Part shown: positions 28,430 through 36,464 of the stretch, piece after piece | How the letters are laid out: each line of letters starts with the position of its first letter | Position numbering within the stretch: the stretch's first letter is position 1 | Assembly (NCBI RefSeq): GCF_029051645.1 | Contig: NZ_JAACFS010000024.1 | Location: 51,364-115,363, forward strand | Reading direction: 5' to 3' | DNA: 64,000 bases | From: Bradyrhizobium sp. CSA112 | GTDB lineage: Bacteria; Pseudomonadota; Alphaproteobacteria; Rhizobiales; Xanthobacteraceae | The notes under the pieces: model-generated | The model's input: only the letters and a program-made list of their open reading frames with translations | Told to the model about the DNA's origin: nothing | The model's database searches: none | Made by a program: the position numbers and the translations under genes

Positions 28430-28560
28430 TCCGCAGGAGCATATGACGCATCTGTCATGGGACGAAAATCGACCTTGCGTGTTAGGACAATGGCGCCATT
28501 CTGGCGGGTGCGGACCGGGGACATGCCGCCGCCGGGTGGGGTGGATGGAGAATACCTGAA

Positions 28561-29235
28561 ATGAACCGTATCAGCACTTTCCGTGCGGCTCTGGTCGCGC
28601 TCTCCATGGTTGCATTGGGCGGCGCCGCACTGGCGCAATCGCCGGCGCCCAGCCCGGCACCATCGGCGGTGCCGGTCCCGCCGCCGGCGGAAACCAAATC
28701 GCCCGCGGACGCCCCCACGGCGGAAAAGGCCCCGACGCCCGCGCCCCCTCCTCCGGCCGCCAGCGTCCAGAACGCCGACCCCTTCGGCGAGGAGTTCACG
28801 CTCGAGCCCAAGAAAGTCGTGGTGATGAAGGGCACGGCGAATTGGGATGCGGCGTTCGACACCTTGATCGATGCCTTCAAGGCGCTGACCGCCCTGCTCG
28901 ACAAGCAGGGCATCAAGGCCACGGGCAATTCGATGATCGTCTACACCTCGACCGACGACACCGGCTTCACGTTCCTGGCCCAGCTACCGGTCGACCAGGA
29001 CGTCAAGAGCCTGACCAAGGACATGAGCATGGGCAAGTCGCCGGAGGGCAAGGCGCTGAAGTTCGTCCATCGCGGCTCCTACGACAACATGGACAACACC
29101 TATGAGGCGATCACCAATCACCTCGACGACAAGAAGCTCGAAGCGAAAGACACCTTCATCGAGGAATACATCACCGATCCCCTGAAGACGGCGGAAGACA
29201 AGCTGGTGATCAACGTCTACGTGCCGCTGCGGTGA
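28561..29235 (+). CDS. exported protein with Pro/Ala linker and GyrI-like domain
   Basis: A 224-residue exported protein. The signal peptide (1-25) ends at GGAALA, followed by ~45 residues rich in Pro/Ala/Ser. The C-terminal ~150 residues (WDAAFDTLIDAFKALTALLDKQGI ... FVHRGSYDNMDNTYEAI ... DTFIEEYITDPLKTAEDKLVINVYVPL) have the strand order and VPL ending of GyrI-like/SOUL effector-binding domains. Such domains bind small molecules in AraC or MerR regulators; here it would be periplasmic. It overlaps the next gene by 4 nt. Confidence 0.8.
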   Translation: MNRISTFRAALVALSMVALGGAALAQSPAPSPAPSAVPVPPPAETKSPADAPTAEKAPTPAPPPPAASVQNADPFGEEFTLEPKKVVVMKGTANWDAAFDTLIDAFKALTALLDKQGIKATGNSMIVYTSTDDTGFTFLAQLPVDQDVKSLTKDMSMGKSPEGKALKFVHRGSYDNMDNTYEAITNHLDDKKLEAKDTFIEEYITDPLKTAEDKLVINVYVPLR

Positions 29236-29945
29236 TCGGCGTGAAACGTCCGCTCATCCTTGCCGCCGTTGGCGCCACGTTGCTGGCCGCGCCCGCGCTG
29301 GCGCAGACCGTGCCGCCGCCGGCGATCTCCGTAACCGGCGAAGCGAGCGTGTCGGTGGCGCCGGATCAGGTGCAGATCGACGGCGGCGTGACATCGGAAG
29401 CCAAGACCGCGCGCGAGGCCTCGGATGCCAACAACGCCGCCATGGGCAAGGTACTGCTGGCGCTGAAGGGCGCCGGCATCGAGGAGAAGGACTACCAGAC
29501 CTCGCGGCTGTCGCTGCAGCCGCAATTTGCGACGTCGTCCAAAAGCGCGGAGCGCGCAGCAGGCATCGTTAGCTTCCGCGCCAGCAACCGTGTCACGGTC
29601 AAGATCCGCGATGTGACCAAGGTCGCGAACGTGATCGACGTGCTGGCGGGCGCCGGCGCCAACGACATCGGCGGCATCAATTTCAGCGTTTCGCAGGCGT
29701 CAAAACATCTCGACGAGGCCCGCGAGAAGGCGATTGCGGACGCCCGCCGCAAGGCCGAGATCTACGCCAAGGCCGCCGGCGTCACGCTCGGCGAGCCGAT
29801 CAGCGTTTCCGAGGAAGGTGCGCCCGTGCCGCTACATCGCGGCAAGATGGCAGCCCCCATGGCCGCCGGCGCACCGGTCGCGCAGGGCGAAGAAACGCTT
29901 TCGGTGACGGTGAGCGTATCCTGGGCGATCAAGCCCGCGCAGTAA
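29232..29945 (+). CDS. SIMPL (DUF541) domain periplasmic protein
   Basis: A 237-residue exported protein from GTG 29232, overlapping the previous stop. The signal peptide ends near APALAQT. The DUF541/SIMPL domain begins ISVTGEASVSVAPDQVQIDGGV and includes ANVIDVLAGAGANDIGGINFSVS and ADARRKAEIYAKAAGVTLG. E. coli YggE belongs to this family and is linked to oxidative stress; the biochemistry is unclear. Translational coupling suggests joint action with the GyrI-like protein. Confidence 0.92.
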   Translation: MIGVKRPLILAAVGATLLAAPALAQTVPPPAISVTGEASVSVAPDQVQIDGGVTSEAKTAREASDANNAAMGKVLLALKGAGIEEKDYQTSRLSLQPQFATSSKSAERAAGIVSFRASNRVTVKIRDVTKVANVIDVLAGAGANDIGGINFSVSQASKHLDEAREKAIADARRKAEIYAKAAGVTLGEPISVSEEGAPVPLHRGKMAAPMAAGAPVAQGEETLSVTVSVSWAIKPAQ

Positions 29946-29949
29946 TTGC

Positions 29950-30170
29950 CGTCGTCCCTGCGAACGCAGGGACCCATACCGCGTGATCTATCGGGGGAGC
30001 GCGATCGCAGACGCTCTGCCAACGACCGCCGCAGATTGCTGAAGCAAAGCCGTCTCCCCTCCTGCCCCTTTCGCCGGCCGCGGCGTATGGGCCCCTGCGT
30101 TCGCAGGGGCGACGAGCTGATGGGTTTCGGCCTTTCCCACAGTCGTTCCTGCTTTCGCAGGGACGACAGT
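29950..30170. repeat. family D palindromes, copy 1 (compound)
   Basis: GTCGTCCCTGCGAACGCAGG and its inverted partner near 30080-30112 (CCCTGCGTTCGCAGGGGCGAC), then a further half-unit at 30142-30168. Non-coding, between convergent genes. Confidence 0.85.
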
Positions 30171-31267
30171 CAGACCTCGAAAACCTGCCCCGGCTTCAGC
30201 GCCGCGAACCGCTCCGGCGGAACCTTCGCCTCTTTGAGCGCATCGGCCAGCGCATTGACCGGCGCGTCGATCGCCTCATCGGTGAGCTGGAACGTGCCGT
30301 GATGATGCGCCAGCGCCTGCTCGGCGCCGCAGTCGGCGAGCGCCTTCACCGCATCAGCCGGATTCATATGCTGGTCCTTCATGAACCAGCGCGGCTCATA
30401 GGCGCCGATCGGCAAAATCGCCAGCCGCAGCGGACCGTGCTTCTCGGCGACGCGCCGAAAATGCTCGCCCTCGCCGTAGCCGGAATCGCAGACGATGTAG
30501 AGTTTGCCCGCCGGCGTCTCCAGGACGAAACTCGCCCACAGCGCCTTGTTGCGGTCGAACAGGCCCCGCGCAGACCAGTGCCGCGTCGGCACCAGCGTCA
30601 CCGCGATGCCATTGCCGAGCTCGACCCGATCCTGCCAGTCGAACCCTTCGGCTTTGATCGCCGCATCCGTATCGCGCATGGTGACGTCGTTGCCGAGCGG
30701 CGTGATCACGCGCGGCGAAAACTTTTCCGTAAGTTTCGACAGCGTCGCGATGTCGAGATGGTCGTAATGGCCATGCGACACCAGCACGACATCGATCTTC
30801 GGCAGCGCGTCGAAGGCGATACCGGGATCGTTGTGCCGCTTCGGCCCGGCGAAGGCGACAGGCGAAGCCCGCATCGACCATACGGGATCGATCAGGATGT
30901 TGAGGTCGCGGGTCTGGATCAGCCAGGTGACATGGCCGACAAAGGACAGCCGCACCTTGTCGCCGCTGACCCGCGCCGGCGGCGTATCGCTGTGCGCGTT
31001 CGCTACCCAATCCGGCCAGCTTGCGCGCTTGCGGTCGGCGCCGAACTGCCAGCGCAGCACCTCCGCCAGCGATCTTGGCGGCGCGCCGTCGGGATCGAAG
31101 AAGCGCGTGCCGTCGAAATGGTCGGAGACGGGGCCGTCATAGGTTTTCATATTGCTCATCCAGATAGACGGCACTCCGACGGCCGCCGCGGCGCCGGCGA
31201 GTACTCCAAAAATATGGCGTCGGGTGATGGGCACGGGGATCAATGAACTGTAAGGGAAGGTGGGCAT
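30170..31267 (-). CDS. MBL-fold metallohydrolase (NAPE-PLD/UlaG-like) with export signal
   Basis: Metallo-beta-lactamase-fold hydrolase, 365 residues from ATG 31267 (MPTFPYSSLIPVP). A twin-arginine-like signal TRRHIFGVLAGAAAA is at ~15-29, suggesting Tat export. The metal motif is SHGHYDHLD (HxHxDH), with later ligands in CDSGYGEG and LAHHHGTFQL. The whole-length pattern (VGHVTWLIQTRDLNILIDPVWS) resembles the N-acyl-phosphatidylethanolamine phospholipase D group. Substrate not deducible. Confidence 0.9.
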   Translation of the reverse strand: MPTFPYSSLIPVPITRRHIFGVLAGAAAAVGVPSIWMSNMKTYDGPVSDHFDGTRFFDPDGAPPRSLAEVLRWQFGADRKRASWPDWVANAHSDTPPARVSGDKVRLSFVGHVTWLIQTRDLNILIDPVWSMRASPVAFAGPKRHNDPGIAFDALPKIDVVLVSHGHYDHLDIATLSKLTEKFSPRVITPLGNDVTMRDTDAAIKAEGFDWQDRVELGNGIAVTLVPTRHWSARGLFDRNKALWASFVLETPAGKLYIVCDSGYGEGEHFRRVAEKHGPLRLAILPIGAYEPRWFMKDQHMNPADAVKALADCGAEQALAHHHGTFQLTDEAIDAPVNALADALKEAKVPPERFAALKPGQVFEV

Positions 31268-31327
31268 GTGGCCTATATGGCGTCGGCGGCCGCAACATGG
31301 AACCTGCATCGGGATTTCCACTCTCGA

Positions 31328-31522
31328 CTATCGCGCGATTCTCTTCATGCAAATAGGCTCGCTATCCGGAACGCTCTTGCAGTCCCAATCCGGACCAAAG
31401 CCCGTCGCGCCTGTGAAACCGGGAAATCGAATGTAGGTGAAGAGCAGAAGGCCGAGCACCGCCAGAACGAACAATGCGGCCACTACATCCCCGCGCTTCG
31501 GATACCACGGAATAAATCGCAT
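31328..31522 (-). CDS. small single-pass membrane protein
   Basis: A 64-residue ORF starting MRFIPWYPKRGDVV. One hydrophobic helix at ~13-31 (VAALFVLAVLGLLLFTYI) is followed by a short, mostly polar tail with two cysteines (WDCKSV, ICMKR). AAGGA lies 5 nt before the ATG. It is 60 nt upstream of the MBL gene on the same strand, possibly one transcript. Function unknown. Confidence 0.68.
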   Translation of the reverse strand: MRFIPWYPKRGDVVAALFVLAVLGLLLFTYIRFPGFTGATGFGPDWDCKSVPDSEPICMKRIAR

Positions 31523-31622
31523 GGTGTCCTTATACCATATCCAGTCAGCGCCCGGTGGGATCTCCGGCTAGCGGTTAACGACTTGCCAAAGCTCGCGAAC
31601 GTGCCGTTTTCGACAAGTTTCC

Positions 31623-31651
31623 TTGACTTTCGCCCCTTCCGGGCGTTTAAC
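31623..31651 (+). promoter_or_regulatory. candidate sigma-70-type promoter upstream of ffh
   Basis: TTGACT, 17-nt spacer, TTTAAC. It lies ~300 nt upstream of ffh within a 424-nt gene-free stretch (31523-31946) that otherwise holds one palindromic repeat. The -10 is weak. Confidence 0.35.
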
Positions 31652-31795
31652 CCGCCCACTTCTCGGAAAGATGTTCTTTTCGACCCGCCGCCCGGCCCAT
31701 GAGACCGGAGGCCAACGCCCGACAGCGCGATGCGCCCTCGGGCGCGAAAGTGTTTGGACGATCGTTTTGGCGTTCCGCGTCGAGACATATTAGGT

Positions 31796-31894
31796 CGTCG
31801 TCACCCGCGAAAGCGGGTGATCCAGTATCCCAGAGCAGCTCGTTTGAACCGAGAGGCTGCGGCGTACTGGATACCCCGCTTTCGCGGGGTATGA
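31796..31894. repeat. family E palindrome, copy 1
   Basis: TCACCCGCGAAAGCGGGTGA with CCAGTA and the inverted TACTGGATACCCCGCTTTCG partner. Upstream of ffh. Copy 2 is at 33513, so ffh is flanked on both sides. Confidence 0.85.
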
Positions 31895-31946
31895 CGGTGG
31901 TGAACCAAGGCAGCGCCTGCAAAGGCAGGACAAAGGACAAACGGCA

Positions 31947-33494
31947 TTGTTCGACAATCTGTCGGAAAAGCTTGGTGGGATACTCGATCGGCTGACGGGC
32001 CGCGGTTCGCTGTCGGAGGCGGATGTCGACGCCGCGATGCGCGAGGTGCGCCGCGCGCTGCTGGAAGCCGACGTCTCGCTCGACGTTGTCAGAGGTTTTA
32101 CCGATCGCGTCCGCGAGCAGGCGGTCGGCGCCACCGTCGTCAAGTCGGTCACGCCCGGCCAGATGGTGGTCAAGATCGTCCATGACGAGCTGATCGCCAC
32201 CCTCGGCGCCGACGGCCAGACCATCGATCTCAACGCCGTGCCGCCGGTCGCCATCATGATGGTCGGTCTCCAGGGCTCCGGCAAGACCACCACCACCGCA
32301 AAGCTCGCCCGCCGCATGACCCAGCGCGACAAGCGCAAGGTGCTGATGGCTTCGCTCGACATCTACCGCCCGGCGGCGATGGAGCAATTGGCCGTGCTCG
32401 GCCGCGACCTCGACATCCCGACGCTGCCGATCGTGGCGGGACAAAAGCCGGCGCAGATCGCGAAGCGCGCGTTGGAGGCCGGCAAGCTCGGCGGCTACGA
32501 TGTGGTGCTGCTCGATACCGCCGGCCGCACCACGCTCGACGAAGAAATGATGAGCGAGGCGGCTGAGATCAAAACCGCAGCCAGTCCGCATGAAGTGTTG
32601 CTGGTCGCGGATTCCTTGACCGGCCAGGACGCGGTCAATCTCGCGCGCGCCTTCGATCAGCGCGTCGGCCTCACCGGCATCGTGCTGACGCGCGTCGACG
32701 GCGATGGCCGCGGCGGCGCGGCGCTGTCGATGCGCGCGGTCACCGGCAAACCGATCAAGCTGATCGGCACCGGCGAAAAGACCGACGCGCTGGAAGATTT
32801 TCACCCGAGCCGCATTGCCGGCCGCATCCTCGGCATGGGCGACGTGGTGTCGCTGGTCGAACGGGCGGCGGCGAATATCGACGCCGAAAAGGCCGCGCGC
32901 ACCGCCGAGCGGATGCGCAAGGGTCAGTTCGATCTCACGGATATGCGCGAGCAGTTGCTGCAGATGGCGAATATGGGCGGCATCAGCGGGTTGATGGGCA
33001 TGATGCCCGGCGTCGCCAAGATGAAGAACCAGATCGCAGCCGCCGGGATCGACGACAAGATCATCAAGCGCCAGGTCGCGATCATCGATTCGATGACGCG
33101 GGCCGAGCGCAAGAACCCCGACATCCTCAAGGCCAGCCGCAAGAAGCGCATCGCCGCCGGCGCGGGCCAGAATGTCGAGCAGGTCAACAAGCTCCTGAAG
33201 ATGCACCGGAACATGGCCGACATGATGAAGGCGATGGGTTCGGGCAAGCGCGGCCCGCTCGCCGGCATCGCGCAGGCGATGGGTTTTGGTGGCGGCATGA
33301 AGCCGCCCTCGCCGGAAGAGATGAAGGCACTCGCCGACAAGATGCAGGGCGGCGCCGGAGGCGGCCTGCCGAATTTGCCGAAGGATCTTCCGGTTGGCAT
33401 GCGTCAGGGCCTGCCGAACCTGCCGGGTCTCACCGGCCTCAGCGGCAAGCCGAACCTGCCGGGCCTCGGCGGCTTTCCGGGGAAGAAGAAATGA
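31947..33494 (+). CDS. ffh: signal recognition particle protein Ffh
   Basis: SRP54 GTPase that binds 4.5S RNA and signal peptides, then docks on FtsY. It is 515 residues from TTG 31947 (LFDNLSEKLGGILDRLTGRG) with AGGA upstream; no in-frame ATG precedes the conserved N domain. G-domain motifs are GLQGSGKTTTTAKLA, DTAGRTTLDEE and TRVDGDGRGGAAL. The M domain has SRKKRIAAGAG and Met-rich helices (MHRNMADMMKAM). The C-terminal ~80 residues are a Gly/Pro/Leu/Asn-rich extension (PNLPGL repeats), longer than in E. coli. Confidence 0.97.
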   Translation: MFDNLSEKLGGILDRLTGRGSLSEADVDAAMREVRRALLEADVSLDVVRGFTDRVREQAVGATVVKSVTPGQMVVKIVHDELIATLGADGQTIDLNAVPPVAIMMVGLQGSGKTTTTAKLARRMTQRDKRKVLMASLDIYRPAAMEQLAVLGRDLDIPTLPIVAGQKPAQIAKRALEAGKLGGYDVVLLDTAGRTTLDEEMMSEAAEIKTAASPHEVLLVADSLTGQDAVNLARAFDQRVGLTGIVLTRVDGDGRGGAALSMRAVTGKPIKLIGTGEKTDALEDFHPSRIAGRILGMGDVVSLVERAAANIDAEKAARTAERMRKGQFDLTDMREQLLQMANMGGISGLMGMMPGVAKMKNQIAAAGIDDKIIKRQVAIIDSMTRAERKNPDILKASRKKRIAAGAGQNVEQVNKLLKMHRNMADMMKAMGSGKRGPLAGIAQAMGFGGGMKPPSPEEMKALADKMQGGAGGGLPNLPKDLPVGMRQGLPNLPGLTGLSGKPNLPGLGGFPGKKK

Positions 33495-33512
33495 CCTCTT
33501 GCCAACACGCGC

Positions 33513-33633
33513 CGTCATCGTCCGCCTTGTGCGCAATTGCGCACTGGGGCGGACGATCCAGTACTCTGCGCTCCCTCGGTTCAATCGCTGATGCCTGCGA
33601 TTACTGGATGCCCCGCCTTCGCGGGGCATGACG
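33513..33633. repeat. family E palindrome, copy 2
   Basis: GTCATCGTCCGC, nested GTGCGCAATTGCGCAC, then CCAGTACTC paired with TTACTGGATGCCCCGCC and ending GGGGCATGAC. It lies between ffh and rpsP. Confidence 0.8.
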
Positions 33634-33715
33634 AGGGCGAGGCAATACGCAGCTCGCAATGACGCGAATTTACATCTTTCACATCACTGAGTTTTACATT
33701 TAACAGGAGAACCAA

Positions 33716-34045
33716 ATGTCAGTCGTTATTCGCCTTGCTCGCGCAGGCACCAAGAAGCGCCCGGTCTATCACGTCGTCGTCGCCGACTCGCGTTTTCCCC
33801 GCGACGGCCGCTTCATCGAGCGTCTCGGCCATTTCAATCCGCTGCTGCCGAAGGACAATGAGGCGCGGCTGAAGCTCGATATGGACAAGGTGAAGTCCTG
33901 GCTCGCCAAGGGCGCGCAGCCGTCGGATCGCGTCACCCGCTTCCTGGATGCTGCCGGCGTCATCAAGCGCACCGCGCGCAACAACCCGGAAAAGGCCGTG
34001 CCGCGCAAGGAGCGCAAGGCCGCCGAAGCCGCCGCGAAGGCGTAA
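33716..34045 (+). CDS. rpsP: 30S ribosomal protein S16
   Basis: Ribosomal protein S16, 109 residues. The N-terminus SVVIRLARAGTKKRPVYHVVVADSRFPRDGRFIERLG is unmistakable. A Lys/Ala/Glu-rich tail of ~25 residues extends beyond the E. coli length, usual for alphaproteobacteria. AGGAG 6 nt before the ATG supports the start. First gene of the rpsP-rimM-trmD-rplS group, 220 nt after ffh. Confidence 0.98.
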   Translation: MSVVIRLARAGTKKRPVYHVVVADSRFPRDGRFIERLGHFNPLLPKDNEARLKLDMDKVKSWLAKGAQPSDRVTRFLDAAGVIKRTARNNPEKAVPRKERKAAEAAAKA

Positions 34046-34055
34046 GCGATGATCC

Positions 34056-34190
34056 GGGCCTCGTGCTTCGAGACGCACGGCATTCGCCGTGCTCCTCAGC
34101 ATGAGGAACTATCCCCTCGTCCCTGCGTAACGGCTTCGCCGTTATCGCTGGAGGAGTGCGCTTTAGCGCACCTCTCGAAGGATGAGGCCC
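34056..34190. repeat. palindromic repeat between rpsP and rimM
   Basis: GGGCCTCGTGCTTCGAGACG to CTCGAAGGATGAGGCCC, inverted ends with several nested hairpins (GTGCGCTTTAGCGCAC, TAACGGCTTCGCCGTTA). It is inserted inside the ribosomal operon and ends 4 nt before the rimM ATG. Confidence 0.8.
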
Positions 34191-34194
34191 ACTG

Positions 34195-34719
34195 ATGACC
34201 TCGCAAATTTGCGTCGCCCGTATCGGCACTGCGCATGGGGTGCGCGGCGCGGTGAAGCTGTGGACGTTCACCGAAGATCCGCTGGCCGTCAAACATTACG
34301 GCCCGCTGATGACCAAGGACGGCGCGCGCCAGTTCGAGGTGACGCATGTCCGCGAGGCCAGGGATCATCTGGTGGCGACGCTCAAGGGCATCGCCAGCCG
34401 CGAGGATGCCGAACGGCTCAACGGCCTCGAACTCTACGTCGCACGCGAAAAACTGCCCGAGACCGACGAGGGCGAATATTATCACGCCGATCTGATCGGG
34501 CTTGCCGCGGTCAACGCCGCCAACGAGCCGCTCGGCCGCGTCACCGCGATCCATAATTTCGGCGCCGGCGACATCATCGAGATCGCGCCGCCGCAGGGGC
34601 CGACCATGCTATTGCCGTTCACCAATGCGGTCGTGCCGACGGTCGATCTCGCCGGCGGCCGCGTGGTGATCGAACTGCCGCAGGAAGTCGAAGGCGACGA
34701 AGCCCCGACGCTCACGTGA
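34195..34719 (+). CDS. rimM: ribosome maturation factor RimM
   Basis: 16S processing/30S maturation factor that binds S19, 174 residues. N-terminal RimM domain ICVARIGTAHGVRGAVKLWTFTEDP (5-29). C-terminal PRC-barrel part with EYYHADLIGLAAV, IEIAPPQGPTMLLPFTNAVVPTVDL. The start lies just after the repeat, whose tail supplies the upstream region. Canonical neighbour of rpsP and trmD. Confidence 0.96.
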   Translation: MTSQICVARIGTAHGVRGAVKLWTFTEDPLAVKHYGPLMTKDGARQFEVTHVREARDHLVATLKGIASREDAERLNGLELYVAREKLPETDEGEYYHADLIGLAAVNAANEPLGRVTAIHNFGAGDIIEIAPPQGPTMLLPFTNAVVPTVDLAGGRVVIELPQEVEGDEAPTLT

Positions 34720-34729
34720 TGGGTTTGAT

Positions 34730-35449
34730 ATGACCTGGCGCGCCACTGTCCTCACGCTATTTCCCGAGATGTTTCCCGGGCCGCTCGGCGTCAGCCTGGC
34801 GGGCAAGGCGCTGGCGTCCGGCCTGTGGGAGCTGGAGGCGCGCGATATCAGGGATTCTGCCACAGACCGTCACCGCAGTGTCGATGACACCCCGGCCGGC
34901 GGCGGTCCGGGTATGGTGCTCCGCGCCGATGTATTGGCGGCGGCGATCGACGCGGCGGATGCGGACCAAGGCCGGCCCCACCTCCTGATGAGCCCCCGCG
35001 GTCGGCCATTGACCCAGTCACAGGTGGCGGAGCTCGCCGCCGGACCCGGCCCGCTGGTCATCTGCGGCCGGTTCGAGGGGGTCGATCAGCGGGTGATCGA
35101 AGCACGAAATCTCCAGGAGGTCTCGATCGGGGATTATGTGCTTTCCGGGGGCGAGATTGCCGCGATGGCGTTGATCGATGCCTGCGTACGGCTTTTGCCG
35201 GGGGTCATGGGTAAACAGGCTTCGGGCGAGGACGAGAGCTTTTCGGAAGGACTACTGGAATTCCCCCAATACACGCGCCCGCAGGAGTTCGAGGGCCGAC
35301 CCATCCCGGAAATTCTCACTTCCGGCGACCATGCCAAGGTGGCGGCCTGGCGCCGGGCCGAGGCCGAGGCCCTGACCCGGGCGCGGCGGCCGGACTTATG
35401 GGCCGCGAGGGGCGGCCAAAAAGGCACAAAAAGCACGACAGACGGGTGA
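34730..35449 (+). CDS. trmD: tRNA (guanine37-N1)-methyltransferase
   Basis: SPOUT methyltransferase forming m1G37, 239 residues. Visible family blocks: LTLFPEMFPGPLGVSLAGKAL, DDTPAGGGPGMVLRADV, the knot region CGRFEGVDQRVIE and SGGEIAAMALIDACVRLLPGVMG, then PQYTRPQEFEGRPIPEIL. It starts 10 nt after the rimM stop. Confidence 0.98.
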   Translation: MTWRATVLTLFPEMFPGPLGVSLAGKALASGLWELEARDIRDSATDRHRSVDDTPAGGGPGMVLRADVLAAAIDAADADQGRPHLLMSPRGRPLTQSQVAELAAGPGPLVICGRFEGVDQRVIEARNLQEVSIGDYVLSGGEIAAMALIDACVRLLPGVMGKQASGEDESFSEGLLEFPQYTRPQEFEGRPIPEILTSGDHAKVAAWRRAEAEALTRARRPDLWAARGGQKGTKSTTDG

Positions 35450-35561
35450 CAAGCGCGGTCCGATGCCTTATACGAGCGCCAAATCCGCGCAATGGCAGGA
35501 TAAAAGGACGTTCGCGCAGCCCGCGCTGGACCGGCTGGGCGCGCCGCCGATGGAGATTTCA

Positions 35562-35942
35562 ATGAACCTCATCCAACAGCTCGAAAAAGAGCAATTCGAA
35601 AAACTGTCGGCGACCAAGTCGATTCCGGAATTCGGCCCCGGCGACACCGTGATCGTCAACGTCAAGGTGGTCGAAGGTGAGCGCACCCGCGTGCAGGCCT
35701 ATGAAGGCGTCTGCATCGGCCGTTCCGGCGGCGGGCTCAACGAGAGCTTCACCGTTCGCAAGATTTCCTACGGCGAAGGCGTGGAGCGCGTGTTCCCCGT
35801 GATGTCGCCGATGATCGACTCGATCAAGGTGGTGCGCCGCGGCAAGGTGCGTCGCGCCAAGCTCTATTACCTGCGCGCCCTGCGCGGCAAGTCGGCCCGC
35901 ATTGTCGAGAAGCAGGACCGCCCGACCGCCGTCGGCGAGTAA
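35562..35942 (+). CDS. rplS: 50S ribosomal protein L19
   Basis: Ribosomal protein L19, 126 residues from ATG 35562 (MNLIQQLEKEQFEKL). A longer in-frame ORF begins 99 nt upstream, but GGAG lies 7 nt before this ATG and the family start fits. Blocks: FGPGDTVIVNVKVVEGERTRVQAYEGVCIGR, GVERVFPVMSPMIDSIKVVRRGKVRRAKLYYLR. Last gene of the operon, followed by an intrinsic terminator. Confidence 0.98.
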   Translation: MNLIQQLEKEQFEKLSATKSIPEFGPGDTVIVNVKVVEGERTRVQAYEGVCIGRSGGGLNESFTVRKISYGEGVERVFPVMSPMIDSIKVVRRGKVRRAKLYYLRALRGKSARIVEKQDRPTAVGE

Positions 35943-35969
35943 CTTTTCCCGAACGGGATGTGACCAAAA

Positions 35970-35997
35970 GCGCGGGGTTTTGCCCCGCGCTTTTTTT
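35970..35997 (+). terminator. intrinsic terminator after rplS
   Basis: GCGCGGGG-TTTTG-CCCCGCGC followed by seven T. 28 nt after the rplS stop. Confidence 0.93.
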
Positions 35998-36040
35998 GTT
36001 GCCCGGTACCTATATAAGGCTGGCGGCTCGTTCCTCGGTT

Positions 36041-36193
36041 GTCATGCGCGGGCTTGACCCGCGCATCCATCAGGAAAGAAGCGCTCTTGCTCGGAAGGAT
36101 GGATTGCCGGGTCCCGGCTACGCCAAGGCTTCGCCGCGGCTTCCCGTGCTGGCGCGCCGAGGCTTTAGCGGAGGCGGCAAGCCCGGCAATGAC
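36041..36193. repeat. palindromic repeat between rplS and leuC
   Basis: GTCATGCGCGGGCTTGACCC... to ...GGCAAGCCCGGCAATGAC, with nested GACCCGCGCATCC and GGCTTCGCCGCGGC hairpins. Looks like a rhizobial intergenic mosaic element. Confidence 0.75.
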
Positions 36194-36254
36194 AGACCGG
36201 CCCTGCCGCATCGATTGATTGTGGCGGCCGCGGGCCCTGTGTTAGAAATTCAGA

Positions 36255-36389
36255 ATGGTTCTAGATCGTACCAGCGCCGCCTTTGGCACCGCCCAGCTAG
36301 TCGTCATCGACGACCGCTCGCGCCTGCCCGGCCGGTTCTTCGGACGGTTCGCGACCTCGGCGACGTCTGAGCTTACGCGCGCAGCTTGA
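36255..36389 (+). CDS. possible 44-residue ORF upstream of leuC
   Basis: ATG 36255 opens MVLDRTSAAFGTAQLVVIDD and ends at TGA 36389, 75 nt before leuC. No strong ribosome site and no Leu run, so it does not look like a classical leucine attenuator peptide. May be a real small gene or chance. Confidence 0.3.
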   Translation: MVLDRTSAAFGTAQLVVIDDRSRLPGRFFGRFATSATSELTRAA

Positions 36390-36464
36390 TGCTGCGCTGA
36401 CGTCAGTTGCTTGCGCGTTCCGCGCTTAACCGCCCACACAGAATTTCTTTTGGAGCTTACGCTC

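Noticed and set aside
29950..30170. Short coding frames across the family D repeat
   Set aside because: Frames are driven by the palindromic repeat; no ribosome site or family match.
31647..33659. 670-codon minus-strand frame opposite ffh
   Set aside because: Shadow of ffh; the plus frame has complete SRP54 G- and M-domain motifs.
36380..36464. Leucine attenuator before leuC
   Set aside because: No leader peptide with a leucine run and no terminator/antiterminator pair seen.
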